From assembly GCF_014529535.1 (NCBI RefSeq), contig NW_023503423.1, positions 9,881,340 through 9,945,339 on the forward strand: a stretch of 64,000 nt of DNA. Direction: 5' to 3'. This document shows positions 1-10,906 of the stretch, in pieces. The notes under the pieces are model-generated. The model saw nothing but the letters and a program-made list of their open reading frames with translations. It was not told where the DNA came from and did not search any database. The DNA is from Bradysia coprophila (lineage: Eukaryota; Arthropoda; Insecta; Diptera; Sciaridae). The stretch's first letter is position 1. Each line of letters begins with the position of its first letter. The position numbers and the translations under genes were made by a program.

Positions 1-2058
1 TTATGTTGGATTTTCATACAAGCCTGTCTGTCAAAATTATTTTTATAAAAAAAATTCGGCTGTACGAGAAAAATTCCGTAATTTATGCCCAAAGGTATAA
101 AACTGTGTGGTTTCCAAGATATTGAGATAAGGAAGACGGTTTACTTTTCGTCAGAATCAATTTAGTCTTTTGGCGGTTTGTAAACTTGCAAATTGACAGG
201 ATATTCATCTTGTCAGCTATGATTCCCAGCCAGAGATTTAAACAGGAATCGAATAATAAATTTTTGCTTACTCCATTTCCTTTCTCTTGAGCGCTTCCAT
301 GAATTCTTTAGCTGTAGGTTTTCTTCCTCTTTGTTTTATCTAAAAAATGGATTTTTTATTTTTTGTTATAAATGCCAAACACTATAAAATTAAAGTGCAC
401 GTCAAAATATTTTCATTTTAAAAAATATTTCTCGTTTTTCGATGTTTTTCATAATACTAAGTACTTTTTTGTTTGTACGATGAATTTTCAGCTTAGCGTT
501 TCGAAATCCATCCCATTGTTTTGTAATGTGGAGTTTACAAAACATCGCTGTTGTATTGTTTGTATTATAAATATAAATATTTACGATACGCGCCTTATAT
601 TTTCAAGTGTACTGTATAAGTATACTTACAAAGGTTGAATTGTAACTCAAAAATTTCTTTAAAGTAAAATTTACTTTTAAGTATTTATATTTGTAAAGAA
701 AATGCATTCAACGAATGACGGTTCAGTCTTTATGGCAAAAACAGCAAAGCTCTTCAGTATATCATATATATTTAAGAGTATAATTGTACATAGAGAGAAA
801 ATTGCGAGCAAAATTACGTAAAATATGTGGTCCCAACATGAAATACGAAATGTTTGCCGGTTTGCCCTCTCAATTAAGTGGGCAAGTTGAGCTATAAAAT
901 CGTTAGCACGTACATAGATTGGTGTAACATTCTACCTAAAATCGTACGAAAGGTACATCTTATACAAACTCATGTTTGGGTTGGGGACCCATTTTATCGT
1001 ACGAAATACCAGTCTAGGTATTATGTATCTAGGTAGATCATCATTTTTATTTCGTGTCAAGTTATCTTTTATATCCCGTACGAAATACTGAGACCCACCT
1101 TCTCGATATGTTAGGTCGCTTGACCGACTGATTTTCTCAAGTTTTTTTTTTCATTATTGAAAACTAATTTTCAGAAAAACGTAACTATGACTTACAGCAT
1201 CAAACGAACGATGCTTCAGCTCTATTATCTATTTAAAAAAAAACACAGAAAAGATGTCATATTTCTATTTTACGAGACTTTTTAGCAACTAAATCATCAG
1301 CTGAGAAGTTCTACCATTTATCTATTTCCTCATGAATAAAGTATGCAACTCGTGCGAATTAATACTCAGGCATTTTCAATAAACATGGCTAGTTAGGATT
1401 TTTTTGTTGAGACTCTTACTTTCAGTCTGGCAAATGTCCACAATCGTTTGTAATATTCGAACTGTCGATTCCGGATATTATTAAAATTTCCTAACAAGAT
1501 ATGACTTTCGTCGGCTCTCAAGCATGATTGGGATTTTATGTAATGAGATCCTGCCTGCAAATAGGCAGGCAGAATCACTTATCAGGTATAATTTAATCGA
1601 CCTAGTCGCGGCCGTCAGCATCGACATCTCGAACAGCCACCGGCAATTTTTAATCGGCTCTCATCTGAGAAGAGATCATGAACCGAATATTTTTTATTTG
1701 GGAAATGTCTTTTTGTGACGGTTAGTGCACAACTTTCCTCATCTGATCCCAATACTATAAGAATTCTTAATCGATTTATATCCCTAACCCCACTTCAGTT
1801 TCGTTAAATATTTCGTTTATTCATTTCTATTTATATTTTTTAACGTTGATGTATTTAAAACGACATTGAAGATGATCAGATCACATCAGTCTGTTTGCTG
1901 ATGCTTTTTTTCTACCAAACAAATGATGAAATAGAGCACGTTAATATAATCATTTACATCTGTTGGTCGTTTTGTTTAAGAGGCACCGGTACTTAGCTAA
2001 AATTGTAGCCTACATTTGCGTGTTTCGTATCTTATTTTTGATGATTTCTTTTGATCAG
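1..2058. other. intergenic, no supported gene
   Basis: AT-rich DNA with only short ORFs (longest 88 codons) that look accidental. The words TCGTACGAAATAC and CCCGTACGAAATACTGAG occur near 995 and 1075 and resemble the ends of the TACGAAGTAC elements described elsewhere in the window, so fragments of that family may be present. Nothing else is supported. Confidence 0.6.
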
Positions 2059-2297
2059 AATCCTTTTTGAAAAATGTACGACCGCAATAACGACATCGAA
2101 TGTGTTAGCTTTAAATAAAAATAAGTTTTGGTTGTTGTCGTTTGACCAGCTCTGAGAGAAGCGAGCATTTTACCGAAATTTTCATAAACTGCTCATTGTT
2201 CTCAGAGCTGGTCAAACTGCTACACCAAATTTATTTTCTATTGAAAGCCAATACCTTCACGGTCGTTATTGCGGTCGTACATCTTTGAAAAAGGATT
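2059..2297. repeat. foldback (hairpin) element, two nested stems
   Basis: The outer arms (2059-2095 and about 2262-2297) are reverse complements, sharing ATGTACGACCGCAATAACGA and a flanking AATCCTTTTT. An inner stem pairs TTTGACCAGCTCTGAGA near 2140 with its complement near 2215. The whole unit can fold into one long hairpin. No coding capacity is seen; it is probably a non-autonomous foldback transposon or MITE. Confidence 0.75.
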
Positions 2298-2782
2298 CGG
2301 GTGGAAAGACATAATCAAAAGTAAACAAAAATTCAGTATTTAAAAATCGCCCTAATGTATGCTTTTCAGCAAAGCACCGATGCCTCCTAAAGTTTCAACA
2401 AGTGCTTCATGCAAAATCCTTTAACTTAATTTGTTCGTACACATGTTGCTTTCGATATGAGAAAACGTTAGCCAGAGTTTATCGTTTATTTTTTATCATC
2501 ATCCGATTTACGAGCCGTACAATTTCATGTGAAAATTTATAATTCATTTGGACCAAAATGGGCTTTTAGTAGAGCTTAGGATTATCTATTAATTTTGTGG
2601 CTTTTAATTACCAGTCAATACATGGAAACATGGTTTTGAGAGGATAGAATACAATTATTATTTAATTTGGTAATGCTATTGTTGCTATTGGTGAATAATC
2701 AATACGTGTTATTAGCATGAAATTTTGAAAATCCCGTAGCGACGATTTTATAAACCTCCTCCATTTAATACAAAAAGATTTT

Positions 2783-3739
2783 TAGACCCGTACGAAGTAC
2801 TGAGGTCTTATAGGTTTACGCATACGTTTGTAACACGTCGAATTGGACTCCCTGAGTAAGTGGAAACCTATTCTAAATTTTTTTTTTTCTCATTTGGTAA
2901 CATTAAAAGAGAGGATAAGTTCGAAGATGGGTGATTTTGGATCAACCCCTCTTGAGCTGAGGCCCAATAAGTGCTTTTGGGTTTTTCGAAGATATCTCCG
3001 GACATTCAAACGTAATACTTGTAAATGATATATCAAATGAAAGGTATTTTCAATACCGATCGACGAAAAAAAAGTTTATAGAAACCGAATGACCGACTCG
3101 TGAGTTAGACCCCTTGGTGTGAACTAGATACAGGGCGCCAAGCAGTTTTTCCTTCTAGGGCGCCCGAATTTGAACATATTTCGTCTGTTTTAGCTTTATT
3201 AGATAGGTATTGATTGTCTTAATCAGGAAAAAAAAAAGTTTATGAAATTAGGTTCACCATAGCGTAAGCTAGGTCTCTTAGAGTGAGATCTCATCCGGCC
3301 ACTCGGCCGTGCAGTGAACGTGGAGTATTCTGTCAATATTTCGAGTAAATTTTGACCGAATTTCATGATTTTTTTTTGTTTGAAAGGTATTAACGAATGT
3401 TAAGCGTCAGTACTACTTTCAGTTTCCTAACAAAATGGCTGTCGGCGGCCATATTGGGTTTTAGTACAAAGTGATACAAAGTGGGAAAAATTGTACTTAG
3501 AAAGTTTATGTTAACATAAAAGTAATTGGTTATGTGTGTGAGGTGTTTCAGGCATTCTATATATGGACATCTATATATATCTATATACAGCTATATTGAG
3601 CTATATACAGGCATATAGAGCTATATAATAGCATATTCATCTGTGATATGTTTATTTATAGTAAAATATAGGTAAATATAGCGGTATATAGATGTTTAAA
3701 TAGGAATTTATGAAAGTTGACTTCGTACGGGGCTGTCTA
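2783..3739. mobile_element. non-autonomous TIR element, TACGAAGTAC family, copy 1
   Basis: It begins TTTAGACCCGTACGAAGTAC and ends GACTTCGTACGGGGCTGTCT; these ends are imperfect inverted repeats sharing CCCGTACGAAGT. The interior is alignable by eye along its length with 35641-36616: shared GCATACGTTTGTAACACGTC, the ATATATGGACATCTATATA stretch and the same closing sequence. There is no transposase ORF. It lies between foldback elements, outside any gene. The transposon superfamily cannot be assigned because I see no clear target duplication. Confidence 0.7.
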
Positions 3740-3908
3740 AAAGCTTTTCAGTAGAGAAGAAAATGAAGTAAGAGAAATGAAGAGTTCTGCATTAAAGGCT
3801 TTTGATACGAATAGGTGGTTCGTACGGGTCGGCGTTAGCTATGTTTTTTTATTCAATTCTGAATGTTAATAGGCATCCATCTAGATTATGACTCTATAGT
3901 ATTACTTA

Positions 3909-4225
3909 ATCGCCCAAAAACCATTTTCAATGCAAGTGTGATGCAAGTCCCTTTATCCACGTACAAAATAACTGATATCGGTGGGGGTGACTACGCTTCC
4001 AGCTTCAACACACAGAAAGAAATGCGTCACAAATGACAGATGAAGAGGATAGTGTAAACAACTGATTCAAAAAATTGGTTATTAAAATTAAGTTTACTGT
4101 TTCATTCTAAGGAAGATGTGTCATACAGTGGCCGATAATTCGGCTTTACGATTCAGCTATTTCTTCCAGGACATATTTACAGTGATTTCCGTAACATCTG
4201 CCACTTTTATTATAAATAAACTTGT
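3909..4225. repeat. partial copy of the GTGACGCAAGTCC palindrome family
   Basis: It starts ATCGCCCAAAAACCA, like the terminus of the full palindrome at 22158-22686. It then follows the same order of words: TGATGCAAGTCC, ATCCACGTACAAAATAACTG, ATATCGGTG, and AATGCGTCACAAATG. After about 4050 the similarity is lost until a short CATCTGCCACTTTTATTATAA near 4195 that matches the opposite arm. This looks like an old copy with an internal deletion. Confidence 0.6.
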
Positions 4226-4286
4226 ATAAATTCGGTAGTGAGAGCTAGGAGCAAAAGGGGATAGTCAAAAGGTTAGTGTTATATTA

Positions 4287-5083
4287 GGGTGTAGCGGTTT
4301 TACAAAATGTGTTAGTTCTTTTGAGGCTCAGCCGGAAATCCACTCAGCTGGTCCATCTGATCATTTTATGGAAGAATTTTTTTTTTTCAAACTTTGTGCT
4401 GCCGCCAGATCGATTTTTGAAAATTTCGTCGTTTTCGGTCCACGTCACATTTATCGATTTTTTACGGTGGGCTCAGCGTACATAAGAAGTTGAGTCAACA
4501 TGGTAATCTGATCTCCAGGCTTCACAGATTATTTTAGAAAAAAGATCAAGTCTAAAAAATATTTTTTGAGTTCATGACTGATTGTCAAAGTTCCCCGATG
4601 GTGATTTTGAGACTTTAATCTCGCCACACAATTTGATGAAAATGTGTAAAAATGTAAATTAAACTTTAAATATGCTAAATACACCCCGGTGAGTCAAACA
4701 CAACATCTGATTTGAATTGGGACACCTAAATTTGATATTTATCTGACAAAAAGTTGTGTTTTTGGTACATGGAATATTGGTGGCGAAAGTCGAATTACCT
4801 CAAATCAATAATTTTTTAGCTTAAAATGTATTCCCAGGTTCTGACAATGCAAAACCTTCAATTTTAAGCGTTTTCTAAGCTAATTTACAACATTAAATAC
4901 ATTAAAATTTAAAATTTGACGTGGACCGAAAACGACGAAATTTTCAAAAATCGATCTGGCGGCAGCACAAAATCAAAGTTTGAAATTTTTTTTTTCTTCC
5001 ATAAAATGATCAGATGGACCAGCTGAGTGGATTTCCGGCTGAGCCTTAAAAGAACTAACACATTTTGTAAAATCGCTACACCC
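4287..5083. mobile_element. 797 bp TIR element with about 165 bp inverted termini
   Basis: The ends are GGGTGTAGCG and CGCTACACCC. The inverted arms run inward about 165 bp (4287-4455 against 4915-5083) with few differences, including AAATCCACTCAGCTGGTCCA and its complement. TA flanks both ends, consistent with a TA target duplication as in Tc1/mariner-type elements. The centre is unique and has no transposase frame, so this is a non-autonomous element. Confidence 0.8.
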
Positions 5084-5325
5084 TATTATATATGCTCCTT
5101 AGTCCTACGTTGTTTTTGTTTTTTATTTTTTAGTGACTCAGAATTTGCCTTAGTCAGGTGGAGTCCCGAGGTTTTTTTATTTTTGAATTTTTTTAGTGTA
5201 TCAGAACCTGCGTCACGGCGCACTACGTACGTAGCGCATTGATGAAACTATCGTATGTATACATTTACATATTTGTATTATACACAAACGAAGTGACGTT
5301 AAAGTTTCATTTTGACGTCGATTCC

Positions 5326-7882
5326 CTAAAAAGACGTCTGGTAAAATGCATGCAATGTGAACGCTATAATTATTTTCAATTAAAATCAAATTCGAACAAC
5401 TACCCACAACAACTTCTTCAACTGGAAACACTATAAAATTCCATTAAAAACCATCCGAAACACACCCACAAAAGACGCCGTACAACCAGCGTGTATTCAA
5501 AGCGAAACAAAATTTACTTTTCTTTTTTAATTAGAAACCCAACAAAACTCACTTTGCCTTCAATTTGCGGTCTTAACGTTAGTTTTCGTTTAGTCACTTC
5601 CGTCTGTTCCTGTTCATATTTTTCCACCTGTGGCTTTATTAACTCGTCTATAACAGTTCTCATTCTTTCAAGCTCTTTCCGTAATTCTGTGTTCACATAC
5701 AACAAAAATATTTATTAAATATTTCGTTAAAAATGGAGGGAATAATATGAGAATATGGTACACAGTAGTGGTAATGGCATTATCGTCGTTCGTGTAGATT
5801 GAACTTAAAGCTGATAAAAAAAGGAAGAACGAGAGAACAAAACAAAAACAATAAAATGTAGTTTACCACCCGGTTTTCGCAGTTTCCGTTCGTCGCTAGG
5901 ATTAAATTGAAATTTTATTCGCTTTTTCGGTGGAATAGATGTGTTGCTACGGTTTAGTCTCGCATTGGTTTTGTGTTCTGGCAGTGTCATTAACAGAATT
6001 GAATAAACTTTATAAGCAGCCTTTGCGTATATTTTCAGAAAAATACGAACCATTGTACGGTCTCATAGCAATCCGTTTATTGCTTCGAAATATCTTTGCT
6101 CGTTTAGCAATGTAGAGATTTACTATTTTTTCCGTCACTTCCATTATTCGGTCATCAGCCGGTTTTGCATCACCTGGTTAGTTACGGTTAGTGTGGTAAA
6201 TTATTTAAAGAATTCCTGCGTGCATTTGTGGATTCAGTCATAACAAAATATAAGAAGACGATACAGTCGAAGGAGGTAATGACGTCCAATATCGAAATGT
6301 ATCAATACTACTAGTGTCTGCTGAGACAATTTTGGTTGAGGCGTGTGAGAAGGTTGTATTTCGAGCTGAAGGCGAGAAATATATCTCACACGTCCTAAAG
6401 GACGCAGAACTGGCACTACGAAAACCTATACACAATTAACTGGTAAACACATGGTGCACAATATTGAGTAACTTTCCTTAGTGGCGTTTCCAAGAAAATT
6501 TAAATACCAGGGTACATCCATAAATCACGGCAGCACCACTTTTTCCAGATTTATAGACCTTTGTGAAAACAAAACTGACAAAATAGGTGTACGTCCATTT
6601 TAGGTAAACATCCTCCCTCGTCTTCTTTGGTCCTATTTTCGGCGAACCATCTCCCCCTTCCGTAAAGTGCCGACGTGGTTTATAGATGTCCCCTAATTCG
6701 GTATTTCGGTTTTCATTTAAAGAGTACCGTTAGCAGGATTCTGTTATCCAAAATTGCGAAGTGTTCATTTCGCAGCCACATTGTGTTTCTAATCTATTTC
6801 TAATGAAAATTGCCATTTTACTTCATGACTTCACGAAAAATGGTATTTAATAATATCGCAAAATCAACAAAAGAAAACTGTAAGAACACACAGGATACCC
6901 AAACAATTAATTAAAAGTCTACTTCGCTTTCGCTTTAAACCCATCCCAAAATAATTAAAAAATTCAAAGTACAGACGGCACTAACACATTAATTTACTCT
7001 TTTAATTTTCGCTCTGTTAATGCTTCGTTTAAAATAATTGTGTGAAGAGAGACCGTTTCTACATTGGACTGGTAAATGATATAGGTCATGTGATGGTAAA
7101 CAAGGAAAATTGTTTTCCCAGCATTTTGTGTGGAAAATAAATAGAAAATGTTTTTCTTTCTGAAATTAATGAAATGATTTCGTACATAATACATACAGTG
7201 TTTACACAACAGATGCGGCTCCGGAAATGTTCGGTTTTCCGTTCCCTTATAAATTTGTGATAAGTTTTTTTTTTAAATATTTTTTGCCTTCTATCGAACA
7301 TGTACTGATTCGATCAAACAAAATTCAAAATTTGAATGAATCCTCAAATACACCGACAATTCATGTTATTTAGTCATTAAAATTCTCACCATGATTTGAT
7401 GGCCAGTTCAAAGCAGAAGTTTCTGTTGAAAACGAGTCATTCAAATCTCGTACTTTCATAATTTCCATCATTTGTGATGGTACAGTAAATCCATATTCAA
7501 TTGGTTCGGTTGTGTTATACCGGTACGAATGTAGGTTCATGTCATCTGCAAATTCTGGTGGAAACATTGTTCGCCGCATTTCTATAACATTTGAATGCAG
7601 AGAGATAGACATACGTTAAATCGAATTACTTCATCTCGTAAGTCAACCATCACAAAGAAAATAATGTTCAAGTTTTCAATTTAATTAAAACTTGGGTTGC
7701 AAGCTCTAGGGTCGGTGATGTGATAATGTAAATGTTTCAAACTTACGGATTTTTTGCAAAATAAATGGTTTTGCTGGATCGAGTGGTAGATCATCTACAC
7801 CGTACTTGTATAGATAAAATGGGATATCTTCAATATGCCGACGTTTAACTGGTTTTTTATTCAATTTGTGTGCTTTCCGCAT
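5326..7882 (-). CDS. unrecognised six-exon gene, about 235 aa, basic, nuclear-like
   Basis: No family recognised. The model comes from phase-consistent splicing: exons at 7747-7882 (ATG at 7882), 7390-7581, 6051-6173, 5867-5977, 5553-5686 and a short terminal exon 5326-5337 ending TAG. Donors are GTAAGT, GTGAGA, GTTCGT, GTAAAC and GTGAGT; every acceptor is AG and every junction keeps frame (708 coding bases). The GTTCGT donor is weak, and the last 12-base exon is the least certain part. The protein starts MRKAHKLNKKPVKRRH, a lysine/arginine cluster that could be a nuclear signal, and has a second basic patch, PPKKRIKF, about two-thirds along. A charged helical stretch near the C-terminus (from ELRKELERMR) could form a coiled coil. 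No signal peptide or membrane segment is seen. Several exons lie inside larger AT-rich shadow ORFs, which is why simple ORF scanning misses the gene. The function is unknown. Confidence 0.6.
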
Positions 7883-8267
7883 TTTGTTTGTTTTTCTTTT
7901 ATCACAAAAAAAATTGAACTAAAAATCATTCGGTGGTTGGTTGCTTAGTTGAATTGACTCTGGTAACCAAAACAAAGTACGTACATAATATAGCTACCAA
8001 ATCGATCGATAGACTCGTTGATGATGGGTATTATATATTATATAGCCCAATGCAAATTGAATGTTTTCGTTGAGTATTTTAAGTACAGTCAGTGGTGGAT
8101 GAACCTATGGGCAAATCGGTATACCATCAAACGAGCAGTCAGATTGACCTTTACGTGCATGTTGCACAGAATATTGTTTCTTATTAATTTATGTCATTGG
8201 CGTATTGTTCGTAATACAAACATTTACTTATCTAATTGTCTTTAAAAACTCATATTAAAATTGCTTC
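7883..8267. other. 5' flank of the unrecognised gene
   Basis: This is the upstream side of the minus-strand gene starting at 7882. I see no clear TATA box at a fixed distance. A 75-codon plus-strand ORF here has no recognisable features and is taken as chance. Confidence 0.4.
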
Positions 8268-8394
8268 ATGCTTGATTTCCACGCCACGCCGTTTACGCTC
8301 CGTTTGCTCTCCATTTATTATTTGAACAAAAGAAAATACCGTGGGTGGGTTCGCTATCAACGGAGGCAAAACGGCGTAAGTGGAAATCAAGCAT
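8268..8394. repeat. inverted-repeat element, 127 bp
   Basis: The ends ATGCTTGATTTCCAC and GTGGAAATCAAGCAT are perfect inverted repeats. Inward, CGCCGTTTACGCTCCGTT pairs imperfectly with AACGGAGGCAAAACGGCG. It is a short MITE-like hairpin with no coding potential. Confidence 0.7.
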
Positions 8395-8745
8395 AAATCA
8401 ATATTGAAAGCCCCGTCCTTAGTAGAGCTATAGCCACGTAATATGAGTGGTATACACGCACAAAATGACCAAAATGCATTACTTCCATACGATTTGACAG
8501 ATTTGTCATAATATTTACTGAATGTTTTGAACATGCTTGTTGCTATATAAGACATTATGAGTCAGACCTTGTCGATAACAGATGGCAGCGGTCTGTAACA
8601 GGTTGACTGATCTCGATGGGGGACACCCCCAGACACTTCAACATACAATATATGTGAATAGCGTGAATAGTGTCACACCCGTGAAGGGGGACATGTCCAA
8701 ATTTCCAATCCCGCAAGTACAGCAATTATTCGTCAACATTCACTA

Positions 8746-9131
8746 TAGGGATGGGAGGCGTTCAAAATTATCGATAATATCAATCGAAAGAAATTATCGA
8801 TAATCGATTAATCATATCGTTATCGATAATTTAATAATTATCGATAATTATCAAAATATCGAAATTTGATAATTATCAAAATATCGATATTTTGATATTT
8901 ATCTGAAAATTCATGATAATATACCGATATATCGGAATATATCGATAAATATCGGATTTTCTGACCGAAATATCGATATATCGAATTATCGATATCTTGA
9001 TAATTATCAAAATATCAATAATTATCGATTATCGATATTTTTTTGATAATTTTCGATAAAAAAAAGTCGATAATTATCAATTATCGATAATTGATAATTA
9101 TCGATAATCATTTTCATTATCGCCCATGCCT
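8746..9131. mobile_element. hAT-like MITE filled with TATCGATA palindromes
   Basis: The 8-base word ATTCACTA occurs directly before the element (8738-8745) and directly after it (9132-9139), a perfect 8 bp target duplication as made by hAT transposases. The left end is TAGGGATGGG and the right end CGCCCATGCCT, imperfect inverted termini. The interior of about 340 bp consists almost only of variants of TATCGATAATTATCAAAATA, self-complementary at many scales. No ORF. Boundaries are firm because of the duplication; the hAT assignment is inference from its length and the GGGATGGG-type end. Confidence 0.8.
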
Positions 9132-9193
9132 ATTCACTAGCGAATTTTTGACAGTTTTAGCAAAGCTACCCATATCGCAGATATGGGTAGAGT

Positions 9194-9351
9194 GTTGGTT
9201 TTCCAGGTTCCAGAGACTAATAAGCCAAGATGTAGGAAATATAAAGAATTTATTCATAGACAACCGAATAGATCCAGTAGTATAAACGGACTAACTAGAT
9301 TCGTTGTAACTTAGCAAATCGAATACTAGATCATGAAATTGTAAAACCAAC
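9194..9351. repeat. GTTGGTTTTCCAG repeat, copy 1
   Basis: It starts GTTGGTTTTCCAGGTTCCAG and ends GTAAAACCAAC, giving short inverted tips GTTGGTTTT/AAAACCAAC. It matches the copy at 10116-10232 in the same orientation, except for about 40 extra bases in the middle. The pair encloses the degenerate ATTCCGATCGTGTG array. Confidence 0.7.
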
Positions 9352-9399
9352 ACACCTCCTCAATATTATGATCTAGTATTACACCTCCTGAACTATAAA

Positions 9400-10020
9400 A
9401 ATTAGCGCACCTCCTTAACACTCTTGACATCAAAATAACGCCATTCAGTACCGTTCCCATTTCCCGTAATGTAAAATTTTGATTTCTCGTCAAATTCCAT
9501 AGAATTGTTCCATAGATTCCATTCGTGTTTAACAATTCCAAGTTTGTGCCGATTCCGATATCGATTCCGATATCGATTCCAGCCGTGTGCCCAGACAATT
9601 CCGATTGCTGATTCCAATCGTGTGCCATTTCCAGCCAATTCCGATTATTGTTTCCAATCGTTTGCCATTTCTAGAGCCAATTCCGATTGTTGTTTCCAAT
9701 CGTGTGCCAATTCCATTTCCGTTTTTGAGCTATAATTCCGATCGTTTGTCGATTCCAATTCCAATCGTTTTCTAAATTCCAAACGTGTCCTTAATTCCGA
9801 TCATGCCTTAAATGCAAGTCGTAGGCAAAATTCAAAATTCCAAGCGTATGATCGAATTCCGATCTTTTGCACACTTGTTCATTTTATATTCCTGTACGTG
9901 ACCGCAGTCATCCTCCATCACAAACTTCTGGTGCCAATTCCGATCGTGTAGCGCTTTCCAATGGTCCACAATCCAATCGTGTACTCCATTCCGATCGTGT
10001 CAAATTCCGGCAGCAGTCAA
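9400..10020. repeat. degenerate tandem array of ATTCCGATCGTGTGCC-like words
   Basis: Dozens of diverged, irregularly spaced copies of phrases such as ATTCCGAT, CCAATCGTGTGCCA and TTTCCAATCGT run through this stretch. Short ORFs in several frames (Ser/Pro/Ile-rich or Gly/Ile-rich) are by-products of the repeat. No fixed period is visible. Confidence 0.7.
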
Positions 10021-10115
10021 TATTGTAATGACATTCCACAATTCCGTATTAATGAAGAAAAATTTAGCTTAGTCTTCTCTGCCATAATATTCCACGTCAC
10101 CTGGGCCCATAACCT

Positions 10116-10232
10116 GTTGGTTTTCCAGGTTCCAGAGACTAATAAGCCAACACAAGATGTAGAAAATATAAAGAACTAGATTCGTTGTAACTTAGCAAAT
10201 CGAATACTAGATCATGAAATTGTAAAACCAAC
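10116..10232. repeat. GTTGGTTTTCCAG repeat, copy 2
   Basis: Shorter direct copy of 9194-9351 (117 against 158 bp). Both share GTTCCAGAGACTAATAAGCC at the left and CTAGATTCGTTGTAACTTAG plus GAATACTAGATCATGAAATT at the right. No clear target duplication is seen at either copy. Confidence 0.7.
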
Positions 10233-10455
10233 ATAGAGGAGAGAGATGGACTTGACAGTTGTCACTTAACGAAAAACAATTGATGTACGCGACCTTAACA
10301 CTGTATAGGTATAGGTTTCTTCCAAAGTGAAATGAAATGTCAAATCGTCATCAATAGAACAATAACCGCAACACTAATAACAATGCAATTTTCAAAATAA
10401 CAAAGAAAAATAAGTTGTGGTTTTGGTCCTACGGATGACATCGGTCCTGTGAAAT

Positions 10456-10582
10456 CTATGGTTTGATGTCAAAATTTGTATGGAGCGGAGGACAGTGTAG
10501 TTTTCGCATATTTTGCATGTGTTTGGTGAATATTGAGTGAAAGGTGAGTGATACAAATTTTGACATTAGACCATACCTATAG
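10456..10582. repeat. inverted-repeat pair, 127 bp
   Basis: CTATGGTTTGATGTCAAAAT at the left pairs imperfectly with ATTTTGACATTAGACCATAC followed by CTATAG at the right. It is a small foldback element of unknown family. Confidence 0.55.
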
Positions 10583-10712
10583 AGTATACTTTCATTGATT
10601 CTCTGGATCTTGACAGCTACTATCTAAATATCAATTTTTTCTAGTAATTATGATTAAAATTCAATATGGCGTCTGGCAGCCATTTTGTTATGCTTTTCAA
10701 TACGACCAAACA

Positions 10713-10898
10713 CAAGGCTGTATACTTTGAGGAGGTCACGCAGATGCAGATAAGCGGGTTACACACCACGTTTCATACAAAAAATTCACCACGCCATACA
10801 AATTCAATTTTGGTGAATTTGTTTGTATGGAAAAGGTGTGTTCCCGCGTATCTAATAAAATAGCGATCTGCGTGACCTCCCCAAAGTATACAGCCTTG
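10713..10898. mobile_element. 186 bp MITE with 8 bp target duplication, copy 1
   Basis: The ends are CAAGGCTGTATAC and GTATACAGCCTTG, and the palindromic arms contain GGAGGTCACGCAGAT and ATCTGCGTGACCTCC. ACCAAACA lies immediately before (10705-10712) and after (10899-10906), a perfect 8 bp duplication. It is nearly identical to 20227-20412, with only a few base differences visible. A central stem around CAAATTCAATTTTGGTGAATTTG folds on itself. No coding capacity; hAT-type by duplication length. Confidence 0.9.
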
Positions 10899-10906
10899 AC
10901 CAAACA

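Noticed and set aside
9402..9775. Overlapping ORFs with repeated RYRNRYRNR or FPIPI-like peptides
   Set aside because: Translations of the degenerate ATTCCGAT array in different frames.
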